8,125 nt of DNA, taken from CAZDAW01 sp964503685. GTDB lineage: Bacteria; Chloroflexota; Anaerolineae; Anaerolineales; Anaerolineaceae. Of this stretch, positions 5,733-8,125 are shown piece after piece. Within the stretch, counting starts at the first letter, position 1. The number at the start of each line of letters is the position of its first letter. A program made the position numbers and the translations under genes. Location of the stretch: contig CAZDAW010000127.1 in the NCBI GenBank assembly GCA_964503685.1, positions 1 through 8,125 of the forward strand, in the 5' to 3' direction. The notes beneath the pieces are model-generated. The model saw only the letters and a program-made list of their open reading frames with translations, searched no databases and was not told the origin of the DNA.

Positions 5733-7676
5733 ATGCAGAATCAGCATCCGGGCAGATCCGTTCTCGTATGCGCCTTGTTGGTTTGTTTGTTCTCTCAGTT
5801 GACGGGCTGCAAGACAGCCGGCGTCGCGACCGAAACGCCATCCCCCCTCCCCGCCACGGAAGCAGTTTCGCCCGTGCCAACTGAAACCGTCCGGACCAAT
5901 GAATCGATCAAATTCCGCGGGATCGCCCACGAAGCGATGACGGACGAAAGCTATTACCACATGCTGAAAGAAGGTTATGGAGCCAACTCGACCGCCATCA
6001 CGCACTGGATCGAGATCGGCTACGATAAGGGGGGCGTTTTTGACGATGTACGCAACAACCCGCAAGACACCCTGGACGCCATCGATGCGGCGCACAAAGC
6101 CGGGCTGCACGTCTTCCTGCAGCTTTACCCCGAATTTTTCAAGCAATCCTATTGGGAGGAAACCGGCGAGATCGGGCCGTATAACAATCATTCCCCGGCC
6201 ATTGACCCCTTAACTGGAGAATTGATGCCCGCGGAGCTCGAACGCGGCCCCATGCCTGACATTGAAGGGTTCACCAAGGCTTATAACGAGATCGTCTTAA
6301 AATGGGCCAAACTTGCCGAGGAGCACGGCGTGGAATTGTTCGCACCCTCCTGCGAGATGAACCTCTTTCTCGGCTGGGAGAAGGCCGCCCAATGGTGGCA
6401 AGATATTTTGATCCCGCTGCATGAAAATTATTCGGGCGAACTTGTGCAAAAGGGCGAGATCGCCTGGGAAAAATACGGCCACGAACGCGGCGATCTCTCA
6501 TATTTCGACCATTTCAAGGGCTGGGATTATATCAACACCGACTTTTTCGGCGAGGACGAAACACCGGAGGAATACCGCGGCTTGATCCATGAAACGATGA
6601 ACTACCTGCAGGAATTGAAAAAAAGACACGGAGCCAAGGGGATCATCCTGACAGAGATCGGAACCCCTGAAGACAGCGAGATGTACAAGAAGAAAGCCAC
6701 CTCCTCGCACGAGGTGCGAATCGCCTACTGGAGCATCCTGTTCGAAGAAACGCGGGGGCTGGTCGACGGGTATTATTTCTGGTCGTGGGACGGCCAGGAA
6801 CCCCCCGAAGAGGATTCGGCGAAATTCGACAGCGGCTATTCCATTTTGGCGTTGAATTTTTTTGACACTCCTGAAGAACAAAAACAGGCCTACCTAAAGA
6901 TCCATGAGGCGATCCGGGGTATGGACGAGATTCGTTATTACTGGAAAGACACAGGCGAAGACCCGCTGGGATTAAGCGCCTTTGAAGAGAAAATCGCTTC
7001 ACTCAAAGAGGCTTACCTGAAGGGAGAAGATTATCCCAGCATCAGCGCGGAAGCCGCCGACCTCACGCAGCGCATCACGGATACGCTGGCGCTGGTGATC
7101 CCCTACAGCGACATCCTCAACGTGCGCGACTGGCTGAAATCCGCCGGCCAGGACGACCTGTGGGAGGCCGAATCTCTCGACCCGCTGCTGCAAAAGATCG
7201 AAGAGGAGACGAAGAACGGCAATCCCGGCAACGCGGTGCAGCTTGCCGAGGAGGCCAGACAAAAACTGGGGCTTTTCTATAATGACACGCAGGGCGACGC
7301 TCCGGGGGGAGTGCAGGACCTGAAGAGCGTTTACATGACGGTCAAAGATGGACGTCTGATCGTGCTCTTCGCGGTGTACGGGGATGCCACGCAGGGCAGT
7401 TATTCGGTGGAAGCAGACACCAACGTGGACGGAGAGCGGGACGTGATCTGGTTCCTCAAGTGTTCGCAAAGCTCGGTTTCGGCCATCCGATTTTCAGGTG
7501 GCGCGGTGGTGAACGCCCGTCCGCCCGACCGTTTTGTCTGCAGTCCGGAAGTGGCCCGCGTGGAGGTGTCGGGGGTGAACCTGCCGGTATCCCTCAGGCC
7601 GACCTCGGATCTGCCCCAGCAAGGCGGCAACCCGCAATTCGATGAATTGATCATGCAGCGGGTGACGCTCGAATAA
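5733..7676 (+). CDS. Lipoprotein with TIM-barrel glycosidase-like domain
   Basis: A 647-residue predicted surface lipoprotein. Residues 1-26 form a signal peptide with positive N-terminus, hydrophobic core and lipobox LTGC (Cys26). A Thr/Pro/Ser-rich linker follows (about 31-52). Residues about 58-400 look like a (beta/alpha)8 glycoside hydrolase barrel related in style to GH113-type and GTA-like barrels. 'APSCEMN' (204-210) offers Glu208 as acid/base, 'IILTEIGTPE' (304-313) offers Glu308 as nucleophile, and 'YYFWSWDG' (347-354) resembles the usual late-strand aromatic motif. A helical region (about 412-515) and a beta-rich C-terminal domain (about 526-625, 'VYMTVKDGRLIVLFAVYG') complete it, the latter possibly carbohydrate-binding. 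The start ATG follows GGAGGG (5722-5727) with a 5-nt gap. I cannot name the substrate. No sugar transporter or regulator is nearby. Catalytic assignments are inferred from motif and spacing only. Confidence 0.75.
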   Translation: MQNQHPGRSVLVCALLVCLFSQLTGCKTAGVATETPSPLPATEAVSPVPTETVRTNESIKFRGIAHEAMTDESYYHMLKEGYGANSTAITHWIEIGYDKGGVFDDVRNNPQDTLDAIDAAHKAGLHVFLQLYPEFFKQSYWEETGEIGPYNNHSPAIDPLTGELMPAELERGPMPDIEGFTKAYNEIVLKWAKLAEEHGVELFAPSCEMNLFLGWEKAAQWWQDILIPLHENYSGELVQKGEIAWEKYGHERGDLSYFDHFKGWDYINTDFFGEDETPEEYRGLIHETMNYLQELKKRHGAKGIILTEIGTPEDSEMYKKKATSSHEVRIAYWSILFEETRGLVDGYYFWSWDGQEPPEEDSAKFDSGYSILALNFFDTPEEQKQAYLKIHEAIRGMDEIRYYWKDTGEDPLGLSAFEEKIASLKEAYLKGEDYPSISAEAADLTQRITDTLALVIPYSDILNVRDWLKSAGQDDLWEAESLDPLLQKIEEETKNGNPGNAVQLAEEARQKLGLFYNDTQGDAPGGVQDLKSVYMTVKDGRLIVLFAVYGDATQGSYSVEADTNVDGERDVIWFLKCSQSSVSAIRFSGGAVVNARPPDRFVCSPEVARVEVSGVNLPVSLRPTSDLPQQGGNPQFDELIMQRVTLE

Positions 7677-8125
7677 AAGCATGGTTTTGGGATATTCCAT
7701 TGGTAACCCGTGATGAGATCAAAGGCTTGTTACAAGTTTTCTTAAAAACAGAGTATTATCCGGACTCGGATTGGTTGGAGTTTTTTGAAACGCTCGTCGG
7801 GCAGGCGGCCATTGCCATTGGCGACGCACATCTGTTGAGAGATTTAAAGCAGTCCAATCAAGAATTACAGACCGCTTATGATGCCACCTTTGAAGGCTGG
7901 TCAAAAGCGCTGGATTTACGCGATAAAGAGACAGAAGGGGACAGCCAACGGGTAACCAATCTGTGCCTGACTATGGCTAAAAAGCTAAAAATCCCTGATG
8001 ATGAACTGAAATATATACGCTGGGGTTCACTGCTGCATGATATCGGAAAAATGGGCGTTCCAGACAGCATCTTGTTAAAACCAGGCCCGTTGGATGAATA
8101 TGAATGGAAAATTATGCGCAGGCAT
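7677..8125 (+). pseudogene. 5'-truncated GAF/HD-GYP phosphodiesterase-like protein, open at the window edge
   Basis: The frame holds the end of a GAF domain ('IPLVTRDEIKGLLQVF', then 'ETLVGQAAIAIGDAHLL'). It continues through the linker 'AYDATFEGWSKALDLRD' into an HD-GYP domain with the metal-binding 'LLHDIGKMGVPDSILLKPG' (HD at 8036-8041). It continues past the window end. HD-GYP proteins hydrolyse cyclic di-GMP. The frame has no ATG upstream of the GAF homology and is closed by TGA at 7643, so most of the GAF domain and any N-terminal sensor are missing. Homology starts right after the stop of the lipoprotein gene. The family's usual first metal ligand, H in 'ETEGHxxRV', is Asp here ('ETEGDSQRV'). 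A weak TTG start at 7700 is possible, so a short expressed form cannot be ruled out. Confidence 0.7.

Noticed and set aside
5509..5802. 97-codon open frame starting inside the IS right end
   Set aside because: It overlaps the first 70 bases of the lipoprotein gene and that gene's ribosome-binding site. It starts within the inverted repeat and resembles no family I know. A GGAGA before the ATG at 5521 makes it not impossible, but support is poor.
5697..6191. 164-codon frame on the minus strand
   Set aside because: It lies antisense to the lipoprotein gene, shows no recognisable domain, and has codon use that mirrors the real frame.
1..8125. CRISPR array, tRNA or rRNA genes
   Set aside because: No regularly spaced direct repeats, no tRNA cloverleaf arms and no rRNA-like stretches were seen on either strand.

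Overview
The window looks like chromosomal DNA from a Chloroflexota bacterium, most likely of the Anaerolineae type. This is inferred from protein style: an HD-GYP protein with the 'AYDATxEGWSKALDLRD' linker typical of that group, a SPL-type radical SAM protein, an SRPBCC protein and small helical 74-residue proteins. No rRNA or other strong taxonomic marker is present, so the assignment is tentative.

Layout. Positions 1-399 are non-coding and lead into an SRPBCC-domain protein (400-891, +). A bidirectional hairpin terminator (952-982) separates it from two convergent tandem paralogues on the minus strand (1007-1231 and 1295-1519, 74 aa each), which share a near-consensus promoter at 1581-1608. 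A spacer with a strong GC-rich hairpin and a degenerate dispersed repeat follows. Next come a SPL-family radical SAM protein (1882-2691, +), a GNAT acetyltransferase broken by a frameshift at its acetyl-CoA-binding loop (2770-3250, +), and a convergent MgtC/SapB membrane protein (3240-3875, -).

The centre (about 4011-5512) is a 1.5-kb IS1380-type insertion sequence. Its transposase frame is interrupted twice by single-base-scale shifts, although all the catalytic-type residues remain. Candidate imperfect terminal inverted repeats match at 15 of 20 positions, and the 5' end carries two related palindromes. After the IS comes a large predicted lipoprotein with a TIM-barrel glycosidase-like domain and C-terminal helical and beta domains (5733-7676, +).

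Homology to a GAF/HD-GYP signalling protein begins almost exactly where the lipoprotein stops and runs off the window (about 7677-8125, +). It has no credible start, only the last part of its GAF domain, and Asp where the family's first metal-ligand His normally sits. The genes do not form a pathway. The window reads as an accessory, decaying region (broken GNAT, broken IS, truncated HD-GYP) among small single-gene units with their own signals. I found no convincing new defence or biosynthetic system. The best leads are the paired 74-aa proteins, the lipoprotein/GAF junction, and the unclassified glycosidase-like lipoprotein.
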